NCBI GenBank assembly: GCA_002382025.1
Contig: DFZB01000056.1
Location: 2,142-11,615, forward strand
DNA: 9,474 nucleotides
Direction: 5' to 3'
From: Patescibacteria group bacterium UBA4067
Lineage (GTDB): Bacteria; Patescibacteriota; Minisyncoccia; Minisyncoccales; Minisyncoccaceae
Part shown: positions 1-6,510 of the stretch, piece after piece
Layout: each line of letters starts with the position of its first letter
Numbering within the stretch: position 1 is the stretch's first letter
Program-made: the position numbers and the translations under genes
Notes under the pieces: model-generated
Seen by the model: the letters and a program-made list of their open reading frames with translations, nothing else
Database searches by the model: none
Told to the model about the DNA's origin: nothing

Positions 1-710
1 GCATAAGAAACCGGAATGTTTCTTCTTCCTTCATTGATTAGAACCACACCAGCAATAACTAATAAAGCAAAGATGAAAAAAGCTGTATAGTAAAACACTT
101 GAGTTCCTTCAAATAAATTAAACATTTGTCCCACATTAGATGGGAAGCTAGCAATAATACCAGCGAAAATTAAAAGTGACACTCCATTACCAATTCCTCT
201 TTCAGAAATCAATTCTCCAAGCCACATTAAAACAGTTGAACCAGCTGTTATTGTTAAAACAGAAGCAATCATTAACGGCGCAGAAATTTCTCCAATAGCT
301 CCTTGAGATTTTAAAAACATTAACATTGCAAAACCCTGTAAAGCAGCTAAGGGAATTGATGCAATTCTAGAATATTGATTAAACTTTTGTCTTCCTTGTT
401 CTCCCTCTTCCTTGTATAATTTTTCAATTTGAGGAAAAATCAAAGTTAATAATTGGAAAATAATTGTTGCTGTAATATATGGTCCAAGGCCAAGCATAAC
501 TATTGAAACTCTATCTAAAGCTCCTCCAGTAAAAAGATTCAATAATCCAAAAGCTTCGTTTCTAGCAAAAAACTCTTTGATTGTTAAAATATCAACTCCT
601 GGAATAGGTATATTAGCCATTATTCTAAAAACTAAAAAAACTCCAAGAACAAACAATAATTTATTTCTTAAATCTTTTGTCTTTAAAATAGCTGTTATTT
701 TGTTAAACAT
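1..710 (-). CDS. secY: Protein translocase subunit SecY, N-terminal part (runs off left edge)
   Basis: SecY forms the protein-conducting channel in the cytoplasmic membrane through which Sec substrates are exported or inserted. My translation from the ATG at 708-710 gives 236 residues with no stop before the window edge, a little over half of a usual SecY of about 430-440. Visible are a short basic N-terminus, a first membrane helix at about residues 18-33 ending in the conserved IPIPG (34-38), the plug/second-helix region with NLFTGGAL, the GPYITATI motif, a charged cytosolic loop (KEEGEQGRQK), and later hydrophobic segments including WLGELISERGIGNG, a SecY hallmark. It starts 8 bases after rplO, the usual spc position, so translocon synthesis is tied to ribosome synthesis. 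The 3' half is not in the window, so completeness cannot be judged. Confidence 0.96.
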   Translation of the reverse strand, partial: MFNKITAILKTKDLRNKLLFVLGVFLVFRIMANIPIPGVDILTIKEFFARNEAFGLLNLFTGGALDRVSIVMLGLGPYITATIIFQLLTLIFPQIEKLYKEEGEQGRQKFNQYSRIASIPLAALQGFAMLMFLKSQGAIGEISAPLMIASVLTITAGSTVLMWLGELISERGIGNGVSLLIFAGIIASFPSNVGQMFNLFEGTQVFYYTAFFIFALLVIAGVVLINEGRRNIPVSY

Positions 711-718
711 ACTTCTTT

Positions 719-1150
719 TTATATTATTTTCCCTTGTGCTTTTAATATTTTTTCTTTTGCTTTAAGAGAAACCTTACATCCTTTGATTGTTAATTGTTTA
801 GTTATCTCTCCCTTGGAAAGAATTTTAACTATTGGGGTTTTACTACCAGATGCTCTACGAACAATTTTTCTCTCAATTAATATTTCTGGACTAATAGTGT
901 CTCCAGTATTAAACTTTTTTTCTAAAATTTCTAAATTAATAATTGTGTTTTCACTTAAAACATTAAATCTATATCCTTTTAATTTAGGATATCTTTTAAT
1001 CCAACCTCTAATTAAAGGCTTAAATTTAGCCCCTGCTCTTGATTTTTGTCCCTTATTTCCTTTTCCAGAATATGTTCCTTTTTTTCCTCCCCTACCAACT
1101 CTTTTCTTTCCTTGTGTTTTATTTTTTGGTTTTAATTCGTGTAACTGCAT
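719..1150 (-). CDS. rplO: 50S ribosomal protein L15 (uL15), variant form
   Basis: L15 is a late-assembling large-subunit protein that threads a long basic N-terminal arm into 23S rRNA. The 143 residues begin MQLHELKP, followed by the glycine/lysine arm with GRGGKKGTYSGKG and GQKSRAG (about 19-40), then a globular domain. Length is normal. The segment where many bacteria carry GFEGGQMPLYRRLPK is here FKPLIRGWIKRYPKLKG (43-59), so the GFEGGQ portion is missing. From memory this resembles L15 of Parcubacteria-type CPR. The start lies one base after the rpsE stop (TAA-A-ATG), with no room for rpmD. No Shine-Dalgarno is visible; the upstream bases are A-rich. Confidence 0.95.
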   Translation of the reverse strand: MQLHELKPKNKTQGKKRVGRGGKKGTYSGKGNKGQKSRAGAKFKPLIRGWIKRYPKLKGYRFNVLSENTIINLEILEKKFNTGDTISPEILIERKIVRRASGSKTPIVKILSKGEITKQLTIKGCKVSLKAKEKILKAQGKII

Positions 1151-1151
1151 T

Positions 1152-1628
1152 TTATTTCTTTAATTTTTCTAATGCTTTCATTGTTGCTTTTGCATTGTTT
1201 AATTTATTGGTTGTTCTGCTTAAAATCTTTGATGAAATATCTTGAATTCCAGCTAAAGAACAAACAACTCTTACTGTTCCTCCAGCAACAAGCCCTCTTC
1301 CCTTTTTTTGTGGTTTTAATAAAATTACTGATGGTCCTAATTTAGCTTCTACTTCATAAGAAATTGTTCCATCAACAATAGGAATATCTTTCATGTTCTT
1401 TCTTGCTAATTTAGTTGCTTTTTCAACTGCTTGAGAAACATCAAGACCCTTGGCCACACCAATTCCCACCTTTCCTTTTTTATCTCCAGCAACAATAACT
1501 GCTCTAAATTTTAAATTCTTTCCACCACCAGTAACCTTGGTTACTCTTGCCAAATCTAAAAGCTTTGATTCAATATCATCTTTTTTAATTTCTTTTATTG
1601 GTCTTTGATTTCTTTCTTTTTTAAACAT
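1152..1628 (-). CDS. rpsE: 30S ribosomal protein S5 (uS5)
   Basis: S5 sits at the back of the 30S near the mRNA entry and supports decoding fidelity. The protein is 158 residues with the usual two domains: an N-terminal dsRBD-like part (about 20-85) with RVTKVTGGGK (28-37), GDKKGKVGIGVAKG (48-61) and ARKNM, and a C-terminal part with LGPSVILLKP (97-106), GRGLVAGGTVR (110-120), AGIQD and NKLNNAKATMKAL. The common GTGvIAGG is GRGLVAGG, and GvGxGKA is VGIGVAKG; both are tolerable variants. It begins 5 bases after rplR in the string TAAAAAATATG, with no Shine-Dalgarno. It is followed by rplO instead of rpmD. Confidence 0.97.
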   Translation of the reverse strand: MFKKERNQRPIKEIKKDDIESKLLDLARVTKVTGGGKNLKFRAVIVAGDKKGKVGIGVAKGLDVSQAVEKATKLARKNMKDIPIVDGTISYEVEAKLGPSVILLKPQKKGRGLVAGGTVRVVCSLAGIQDISSKILSRTTNKLNNAKATMKALEKLKK

Positions 1629-1633
1629 ATTTT

Positions 1634-1972
1634 TTAAAATTTAATTCCTCCTTCTCTCACGCCCTCGGCTAAAGCTTTTACTCTGCCATGATATTTATAT
1701 CCTCCTCTATCAAAAACAACTTTTTCAATTTTATTTTCTTTTGCTTTTTCTGCTAAATTGATTCCTACTTGTTTAGCAATCTCTTGTTTTTTTCCTTTTA
1801 ATCCTTCGTCGCTAATTGAAATAATTGTTTTTTTCTGTTCATCATTTATTAGTTGAGCATAAATATGATTATTAGATCTAAAAACACAAAGCCTTGGAAC
1901 ACTTAAATCACCTTTAATTTTGGCTCTTATTTTTCTATGCCTCTTTATTCTTTTTTCTTGTTTTTCTAACAT
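1634..1972 (-). CDS. rplR: 50S ribosomal protein L18 (uL18)
   Basis: L18 binds 5S rRNA and, with L5, docks it in the central protuberance. The 112 residues have the basic N-terminal arm (RIKRHRKIRAKIKG, 8-21), the PRLCVFRSNNHIYAQ core (26-40), and the C-terminal VVFDRGGYKYHGRVKAL (85-101) with a terminal GVREGGIKF. The usual bacterial ending is close to AREAGLxF, and length is typical. The start follows the rplF stop by 12 bases of A/T sequence without a Shine-Dalgarno. All family-defining blocks are present, so identity is secure. Confidence 0.96.
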   Translation of the reverse strand: MLEKQEKRIKRHRKIRAKIKGDLSVPRLCVFRSNNHIYAQLINDEQKKTIISISDEGLKGKKQEIAKQVGINLAEKAKENKIEKVVFDRGGYKYHGRVKALAEGVREGGIKF

Positions 1973-1984
1973 AATTATTAGCTA

Positions 1985-2524
1985 TTAACCTCCAGCAGCT
2001 TTTTTACCAAGCTTTCTTTTAATTATCTCATCAATATATTTAATTCCTTTTCCTTTATATGGTTCTGGTTTTTTTACTCTCCTTATTTTTGCTGCTACTT
2101 GACCCACTAATTCTTTATCAATTCCTGAAACAGTAATAATGTTTTTCTCTACTTTAAATTCAATTCCTTCTTCAGCATCAACTTTAACGGGATGACTATA
2201 GCCAACGTCTAAAAATAAATCTTTTCCCTCAACTCTTGCTTTAAATCCAACTCCATTTATTTCTAACTTTTTTTCAAAACCCTTGGTTACACCTTCAACC
2301 ATATTAGAAGTTAATGTTCTCATCAAACCCCATAAAGATCTTGTTCTTTTGTCTTCTTTTAATATGGAAAAATGAATTTGATTATCTTTTATTTCTATTT
2401 TAATTTCTGAAGGCACTTCTAAAAACAATTGTCCTTTTGGACCCTTGATATCAATTCTTCCATCGCTTTCCTTTGCCTCAACTCCTGACTCTATTATTAC
2501 TGGTTTTTTTCCTATTCTTGACAT
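1985..2524 (-). CDS. rplF: 50S ribosomal protein L6 (uL6)
   Basis: L6 lies at the base of the stalk next to the sarcin-ricin loop and factor-binding site. The chosen start gives 179 residues beginning MSRIGKKPV, the canonical L6 N-terminus; an in-frame ATG 15 bases upstream would overlap rpsH and add MKFGN, which no L6 needs. The two repeated L6 domains are visible: first about 1-80 (GPKGQLFLEVP, LWGLMRTL), second about 83-179 (KLEINGVGFKA, LDVGYSHPV, and the signature PEPYKGKGIKY at 153-163). The junction with rpsH is TAA-T-ATG, a one-base gap that suggests re-initiation by the same ribosome. No Shine-Dalgarno is present. Confidence 0.97.
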   Translation of the reverse strand: MSRIGKKPVIIESGVEAKESDGRIDIKGPKGQLFLEVPSEIKIEIKDNQIHFSILKEDKRTRSLWGLMRTLTSNMVEGVTKGFEKKLEINGVGFKARVEGKDLFLDVGYSHPVKVDAEEGIEFKVEKNIITVSGIDKELVGQVAAKIRRVKKPEPYKGKGIKYIDEIIKRKLGKKAAGG

Positions 2525-2525
2525 A

Positions 2526-2915
2526 TTACCAAATTTCACAAATCACTTCTCCGCCTATCTTCATCTTTCTGGCATCCTTATCTGTAATTAGCCCCTTAGA
2601 AGAAGAAATAATGGCAAAACCATGACCTGATTTAACTTTCTTAATTTCTTTTACTTGTTTATAAATTCTCTGTCCTTGTTTTGATATTAATTTAATTTTG
2701 GTTAAAACCGGCTTTCCATCATTGTATTTCAAATTAACCATAATTCTTTTTGTTGATAGTCTTCCTTTTTTTTCAATTTCTTCAATAATGCCTTGATTTT
2801 TCAAAACTTCTAAAATACTATATTTAAAATCTGAATATGGGTAAATCGCTATTTGCTTTTTTGCAACAGCATTTGCATTATTTATTGAACTAATCATATC
2901 TGCTATTGGATCCAT
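2526..2915 (-). CDS. rpsH: 30S ribosomal protein S8 (uS8)
   Basis: S8 is a primary binder of the 16S central domain (helix 21) and, in E. coli, the translational repressor of the spc operon. The chosen start gives 129 residues beginning MDPIADMI, matching the family's 130 or so; an upstream ATG would add seven residues and overlap rpsN. The C-terminal 16S-binding half is well conserved: GQRIY (81-85), HGFAIISSSKGLITDKDARK (98-117), GGEVICEIW end. In the N-terminal half the near-universal TRIRNA after DPIADM is SSINNA (9-14), losing both arginines. The gene starts 14 bases after rpsN in pure A/T sequence (TAATATTATG). No S8-type repressor-site structure was recognised by eye. Confidence 0.96.
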   Translation of the reverse strand: MDPIADMISSINNANAVAKKQIAIYPYSDFKYSILEVLKNQGIIEEIEKKGRLSTKRIMVNLKYNDGKPVLTKIKLISKQGQRIYKQVKEIKKVKSGHGFAIISSSKGLITDKDARKMKIGGEVICEIW

Positions 2916-2929
2916 AATATTATATATAA

Positions 2930-3115
2930 TTACCAACTACTCTTTTTAATTCCGGGAATTTCACCACGGTTAGCCATTTCTCTAAAACAAATTCTACATA
3001 AACCAAATTTTCTAATATATCCTCTTTTTCTTCCACACCTAAAACACCTTTTCACTGTTCTGCTTGAAAATTTAGGTTTTTTTGCTGATTTAACTATTTG
3101 TGATAATTTTGGCAT
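2930..3115 (-). CDS. rpsN: 30S ribosomal protein S14, zinc-binding type (uS14)
   Basis: S14 is a small 30S head protein near S3 and S10. At 61 residues this is the short type-Z form, with four cysteines in two CxxC pairs (C24/C27 and C40/C43) forming the zinc ribbon, and the conserved [22 protein letters not shown] and [11 protein letters not shown] blocks. The zinc-free S14 of E. coli is about 100 residues. The start ATG is 9 bases after the rplE stop; upstream sequence is A-rich without a Shine-Dalgarno. Its position between rplE and rpsH is the standard spc order. No second, cysteine-free S14 copy is in the window. Confidence 0.97.
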   Translation of the reverse strand: MPKLSQIVKSAKKPKFSSRTVKRCFRCGRKRGYIRKFGLCRICFREMANRGEIPGIKKSSW

Positions 3116-3124
3116 AATTTGACT

Positions 3125-3685
3125 TTAACTTTTCTTTATTGGAAAGTCAAGAAGTTTAAATAATTCTAAACCTTCCTCTTTTGATTTAGCATTTGTAACA
3201 ATCGTAATCTCTAATCCTAATATGATTGGTGATTTTTCTGGTGATATTTCTGGAAAAACAATGTGTTCTTTTATTCCCAAATTCATGTTGCCATTTTTAT
3301 CAATAATTTTTGCTGAAATTCCTCTAAAATCTCTTATACGTGGCATTACAATATTAATTAATTTTTCTAGAAAAGCATACATTTTCTTTCCTCTTAATGT
3401 AACTTTGGCTCCAATAACGCTTCCTTCTCTTAGCTTAAAAGATGAAATTGATTTTCTTGCTTTGGTTAAAACTGGTTTTTGTCCAGAGATTAATCCAATA
3501 TTTTCAACAACATACTCATTAAATCTCTTTTGTTCGTCTTTTGTTTTTGGAGAAATAATTTTACCAAAACCAGTGTTTATTACAACCTTAACAATTTTGG
3601 GAACAGCCATTTTGTTTCCATATTGGAATTTTTCTTCCATTCCCTTAATAACATCTTTATCGTATTTTTTCTTTAACTCTGACAT
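3125..3685 (-). CDS. rplE: 50S ribosomal protein L5 (uL5)
   Basis: L5 binds 5S rRNA, makes the B1b bridge to the 30S head and touches P-site tRNA. The 186 residues include VPKIVKVVINTGFG (28-41), SGQKPVLTKARKSISSFKLREG (67-88), MPRIRDFRGIS (114-124), LGIKEHIVFPEI (136-147) and a C-terminal LEITIVTNAKSKEEGLELFKLL. It is about six residues longer than the usual 179-180; the extra appears to sit between strand 1 and the following helix (IISPKTKDEQKRF, 43-55), where most L5 proteins are shorter. The start is 5 bases after rplX in the string TAAAAAATATG, the same string as before rpsE. Confidence 0.97.
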   Translation of the reverse strand: MSELKKKYDKDVIKGMEEKFQYGNKMAVPKIVKVVINTGFGKIISPKTKDEQKRFNEYVVENIGLISGQKPVLTKARKSISSFKLREGSVIGAKVTLRGKKMYAFLEKLINIVMPRIRDFRGISAKIIDKNGNMNLGIKEHIVFPEISPEKSPIILGLEITIVTNAKSKEEGLELFKLLDFPIKKS

Positions 3686-3690
3686 ATTTT

Positions 3691-3996
3691 TTAAATTTCA
3701 GAACCACATTTTTTACAAACACGGTTTTTCTTTTCTCCTTTAATTTCATAACCAACTCTTGTTCCTTTTCCACATTTTGGACAAACTAATTTAACAACTG
3801 AAACAATGATTGGTCTAGGACTTTTAACAATCTGACCTTTTTGTCCACTTTTTTTAGGACGAACATGCTTAGTTACAATACTTACGCCTTCAACCAAAAT
3901 CTTTCCTTTGTTGGGGAATGCTTTTAAAACCTTTCCTTTCTTTCCTTTATCGTCTCCGGAAATTATTAAAACTTGGTCGTTCTTTTTTATCTTCAT
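3691..3996 (-). CDS. rplX: 50S ribosomal protein L24 (uL24) with C-terminal zinc ribbon
   Basis: L24 is an assembly initiator that binds the 5' domain of 23S rRNA and lies beside the exit tunnel. The 101 residues start with the KOW motif (KKNDQVLIISGDDKGKKGKV, 4-23), then VEGVSIVTKHVRP, and end in a metal-binding region with two CxxC pairs (C72/C75 and C94/C97) around GKGTRVGYEI. E. coli and Bacillus L24 lack these cysteines; a cysteine-containing form exists in other bacteria. Its start codon overlaps the rplN stop in ATGA, indicating translational coupling. Length is normal. Confidence 0.96.
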   Translation of the reverse strand: MKIKKNDQVLIISGDDKGKKGKVLKAFPNKGKILVEGVSIVTKHVRPKKSGQKGQIVKSPRPIIVSVVKLVCPKCGKGTRVGYEIKGEKKNRVCKKCGSEI

Positions 3997-4364
3997 ACTA
4001 AGTCTTTTGTCATTGTTGATATTTTTTCAAAACCTCTTTCTCTTACTTCTCTTGCCACTGGACCTAAAACTCTTGTTCCTTTTGGCTCTTTGGTTGTTCC
4101 ATCAAGAATAACAATGGCATTATCATCAAATTTAATATATGTTCCATTTTTTCTTTTCTTGGGTTGTTTTTGTCTAATTATTACAGCTCTTACTACTTGA
4201 TGTTTTTTAATTACTTTTCTTGGTTCAGCTGATTTAACTGTTACTACAATAATATCTCCTAAAGAAGCATATCTTCTTTTTGTTCCACCCAAAACTCGAA
4301 TGCATTGTGCAATCTTTGCTCCTGAATTATCAGCTACTTTTAACATTGATCTTGTCTGAATCAT
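3993..4364 (-). CDS. rplN: 50S ribosomal protein L14 (uL14)
   Basis: L14 sits on the subunit interface, contributes to bridge B8 and contacts L19 and the 16S helix 14. At 123 residues it matches the family length of 122. Conserved blocks: MIQTRSMLKVADNSGAK (1-17), CIRVLGG (21-27), GDIIVVTVKSAEP (36-48), KKHQVVRAVIIR (53-64), DDNAIVILD (80-88), and GTRVLGPVARE (96-106). The junction with rpsQ is TAA-T-ATG, so the S10 and spc clusters are joined by a single base with no room for a promoter or leader. It ends with TGA, overlapping the rplX start. Confidence 0.98.
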   Translation of the reverse strand: MIQTRSMLKVADNSGAKIAQCIRVLGGTKRRYASLGDIIVVTVKSAEPRKVIKKHQVVRAVIIRQKQPKKRKNGTYIKFDDNAIVILDGTTKEPKGTRVLGPVAREVRERGFEKISTMTKDLV

Positions 4365-4365
4365 A

Positions 4366-4608
4366 TTATTTGTTTATTTTTTCAATTACTTGCCATGTTT
4401 TATCTTTACTTATTGGATTGCATTCTTCAATTACTACCTTTTCTCCAATAATAAAGTCTGAACTATTTTCTACATGAGCTTTATATTTTTTATGAACCTT
4501 AAATCTTCTTTTATAAATTGGATGCTCTTTAATTCTTTCAACCTTAACCACAATGGTTTTAGCCATCTTATTGGAAACTATTACTCCTGTTAATTTTTTC
4601 TTTGGCAT
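4366..4608 (-). CDS. rpsQ: 30S ribosomal protein S17 (uS17)
   Basis: S17 is an early-assembling OB-fold protein binding the 16S 5' domain. The 80 residues include LTGVIVSNKMAKTIVVKVER (6-25), HPIYKRR (29-35), KYKAHVE (41-47), and GEKVVIEECNPISKDKTWQV (55-74), the standard S17 profile, at normal length. The start lies two bases after the rpmC stop. In E. coli this gene ends the S10 operon; here transcription plainly continues into rplN. Confidence 0.97.
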   Translation of the reverse strand: MPKKKLTGVIVSNKMAKTIVVKVERIKEHPIYKRRFKVHKKYKAHVENSSDFIIGEKVVIEECNPISKDKTWQVIEKINK

Positions 4609-4610
4609 GT

Positions 4611-4793
4611 TTATTTTTTACTTATAATAGTTAAAATTCTTGCAATATCTTTTCTATTTTCTCTTATTTCTCTAACATTTTTAATTCCAGATGTAACAGC
4701 TTTAAAGCGTGCATCTTCTATCTTTTTCTTTTTTTCATTTAAAAGTATTTCTAATTCCTTTTCTGTTTTTTCTAATAATTCCTTGTTTTTCAT
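4611..4793 (-). CDS. rpmC: 50S ribosomal protein L29 (uL29)
   Basis: L29 is a two-helix protein by the exit tunnel next to L23, part of the docking platform for nascent-chain factors. The start chosen is the ATG at 4791-4793, giving 60 residues: MKNKELLEKTEKEL at the front and VREIRENRKDIARIL (40-54) at the back, both typical. A longer in-frame reading to 4865 would add 24 residues and run back 68 bases into rplP; it is rejected because those residues have no L29 character. The gene starts 4 bases after the rplP stop, which is followed by a second TAA (TAATAACATG). No Shine-Dalgarno. Confidence 0.93.
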   Translation of the reverse strand: MKNKELLEKTEKELEILLNEKKKKIEDARFKAVTSGIKNVREIRENRKDIARILTIISKK

Positions 4794-4797
4794 GTTA

Positions 4798-5208
4798 TTA
4801 TTTTTTAACAAATTTTGTTTTAACTGGTAACTTATCTCCTGCTTTTTTAAAAGCATCTCTTGCATCTTTTTCTACTATTCCTTCTAATTCAAAAATAACT
4901 CTACCTGGTTTTACTGGAAAAACATAGTGATCAGGAGCTCCTTTTCCTCCTCCCATGGGAACCTCTTGTCCTTTTCTTGTAATTACTTTGTCTGGAAAAA
5001 TTCTAATCCACAACTTTCCTCCTTTTTTTAAATAACGGATAATCATTCTTCTTGCTGCTTCAATTTGATTACTAGTAACCCATTTTGCTGTTGTTGCTTT
5101 TAGTCCAAAGCTACCAAAACTTACTTTTGTTCCTCTTGTTTCAACCAATCTGTTTCTTCTTCTTCCTTTCTGATGTTTTCTGTGTTTTACTTTTTTGGGT
5201 ATAAACAT
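4798..5208 (-). CDS. rplP: 50S ribosomal protein L16 (uL16)
   Basis: L16 is a late-assembling protein near the A-site tRNA elbow and 5S rRNA. The 136 residues begin MFIPKKVKHRKHQKG, with VSFGSFGLKA (29-38), QIEAARR (48-54), KLWIRIFPDK (65-74), GGGKGAPDHYVFPVKPGRV (86-104) and KLPVKTKFV at the end. Length equals that of E. coli L16. The arginine of the usual VRMGKGKG, hydroxylated in E. coli as Arg81 by RoxA/YcfD, is replaced by proline here (VPMGGGKG, P84). The start is 5 bases after the rpsC stop in A/T-only sequence. Confidence 0.97.
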   Translation of the reverse strand: MFIPKKVKHRKHQKGRRRNRLVETRGTKVSFGSFGLKATTAKWVTSNQIEAARRMIIRYLKKGGKLWIRIFPDKVITRKGQEVPMGGGKGAPDHYVFPVKPGRVIFELEGIVEKDARDAFKKAGDKLPVKTKFVKK

Positions 5209-5213
5209 AATAA

Positions 5214-5888
5214 TTATTGTTCAAATATTTCTCCTTTATATATCCATACTTTAATTCCAATGGTTCCATAAGTACATCTTGCTTCAGTCAAAGCATAATC
5301 AATATCAGCCCTAATTGTTTGTCTTGGTAATCTTCCTTTTTCTAAACATTCTTTTCTTGCAATTTGAGATCCATCTAATCTTCCTGATATTTCAAATTTA
5401 ACTCCCTTAATATTTCTATTAACCATTACTTTTTCAATTGCCTGTTTTATGGTTTTTCTAAAAGGGTTTCTTTTTTCAATTTTTTGAGCAACCCATTGAC
5501 CAACCAATTCAGCTGATGCCCAAGGATTAGAAACTTCCTTAATTTCCATCTTTGTTCTTTTAGACAAATCTCTTAATTCTTTTAAGGTTAACTTGTTCTT
5601 CTTGAATACTTCTTTTAAAGTAATCAATCTTAATCTTTCTACTCCTTCTCCACCACGACCAATTATTAGTCCTGGTCTAGAAGAATAAATAATAATATTC
5701 ATTTTGTCAGAAAATCTTTCAATTTCAATTTTTTCAACATTAAAATCTTTTAATTTTTTCTTTAAAAAATCTCTAATAATGAAATCTTCCTTAAGATTTT
5801 TCTTAGGGTCTTTTCCATAATAACCGTGAGACAACCAATCAGCAATTCCTTTTATTCTAAATATTTTAGGATGAACTTTGTGACTCAT
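5214..5888 (-). CDS. rpsC: 30S ribosomal protein S3 (uS3)
   Basis: S3 forms part of the mRNA entry channel and its helicase activity. The 224 residues open with MSHKVHPKIFRI, then a type-II KH domain (about 40-115) with the loop RPGLIIGRGGEGVERLR (71-87), and a C-terminal domain with NPWASAELVGQWVA (121-134), GRLDGSQIAR (169-178), LPRQTIRADIDYA (187-199) and YGTIGIKVWIYKGE (207-220). It stops a few residues later, with little of the charged C-terminal tail found in some bacteria. Its start overlaps the rplV stop as ATGA, indicating coupled translation. Confidence 0.97.
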   Translation of the reverse strand: MSHKVHPKIFRIKGIADWLSHGYYGKDPKKNLKEDFIIRDFLKKKLKDFNVEKIEIERFSDKMNIIIYSSRPGLIIGRGGEGVERLRLITLKEVFKKNKLTLKELRDLSKRTKMEIKEVSNPWASAELVGQWVAQKIEKRNPFRKTIKQAIEKVMVNRNIKGVKFEISGRLDGSQIARKECLEKGRLPRQTIRADIDYALTEARCTYGTIGIKVWIYKGEIFEQ

Positions 5889-6229
5889 TTCTTTTTCTTT
5901 TTATTTTCTTTAATTTCGTCTAAAACCAAAGTAACATGCGATGATCTTTTCTTTAAAACATCTCCTTTTCCCTTGGCTCTAGGTAAAATTCTTTTCATTA
6001 CTGGTCCCTCATCAACTGTAATTTTAGCAACAAACATATTATCAGTTTTACCATTGGCATTAGCTATTGCAGAATTTAATAATTTTAAAATTGGTAAAGA
6101 TCCTTTTTTAACAGTAAATCCTAAAATAGTTTGAGCATCATCAACTTTTTTTCCTCTTATTGCATCAGCGACTAATCTTACTTTTCTTGGCGATATGTGT
6201 AAATATTTTAATTTAACTTGATGTGCCAT
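5885..6229 (-). CDS. rplV: 50S ribosomal protein L22 (uL22)
   Basis: L22 contacts all domains of 23S rRNA, and its beta-hairpin lines the exit-tunnel constriction opposite L4. The 114 residues show YLHISPRKVRLVADAIRGK (9-27), LLNSAIANAN (50-59), and the tunnel hairpin region GPVMKRILPRAKGKGDVLKKRSSH (75-98), with a poly-lysine tail. The hairpin carries the expected RILPRAKG, so no macrolide-type deletion is evident there. The start follows rpsS as TAA-T-ATG; the TGA stop overlaps the rpsC start. Confidence 0.97.
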   Translation of the reverse strand: MAHQVKLKYLHISPRKVRLVADAIRGKKVDDAQTILGFTVKKGSLPILKLLNSAIANANGKTDNMFVAKITVDEGPVMKRILPRAKGKGDVLKKRSSHVTLVLDEIKENKKKKK

Positions 6230-6230
6230 A

Positions 6231-6509
6231 TTATTTCTTTTCTAATTCTCTTTGCATTTTACCTCCGTGTCTTGAAAATTTGGTAGTTGGAGAAAACTCA
6301 CCTAATTTATGTCCTACCATTTCTTCAGTAACCCTAACAGGTATAAAATCTTTGCCATTATGTACAGCAAAGGTGTATCCTATCATCTCCGGAGATATTG
6401 TGCAAGCTCTTGACCATGTCTTAACTGGACCATCGTCTGGTTTTACCTTGCTCATCTTTTCAATTAATCTTGGATCAACATAAGGACCCTTTTTTAAACT
6501 TCTTGACAT
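6231..6509 (-). CDS. rpsS: 30S ribosomal protein S19 (uS19)
   Basis: S19 lies in the 30S head near the A-site finger and pairs with S13. At 92 residues it has the usual length. Motifs: [19 protein letters not shown] (1-19), [15 protein letters not shown] (30-44), [20 protein letters not shown] (47-66), HKLGEFSPT (67-75). The last stretch KFSRHGG corresponds to the family's TRxFxGH region. The junction with rplB is TAA-T-ATG. A weak purine run (AAAGAGAAAA) lies upstream, not a convincing Shine-Dalgarno. Confidence 0.97.
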   Translation of the reverse strand: MSRSLKKGPYVDPRLIEKMSKVKPDDGPVKTWSRACTISPEMIGYTFAVHNGKDFIPVRVTEEMVGHKLGEFSPTTKFSRHGGKMQRELEKK

Positions 6510-6510
6510 A

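Noticed and set aside
783..1163. A 126-codon plus-strand open frame
   Set aside because: Antisense to rplO, with the same F/L/P-rich mirror composition and no recognisable motifs.
3222..3743. A 173-codon open frame on the plus strand
   Set aside because: It is antisense to the strongly conserved rplE and the end of rplX; its hydrophobic F/L/I-rich translation is what A-rich lysine codons give when read in reverse.
4611..4865. A longer L29 reading starting inside rplP
   Set aside because: The additional 24 residues have no L29 similarity and would overlap rplP by 68 bases; the internal ATG at 4793 gives the canonical length and N-terminus.
5826..6134. A 102-codon plus-strand open frame
   Set aside because: Antisense across the rplV/rpsC junction; no coding character of its own.
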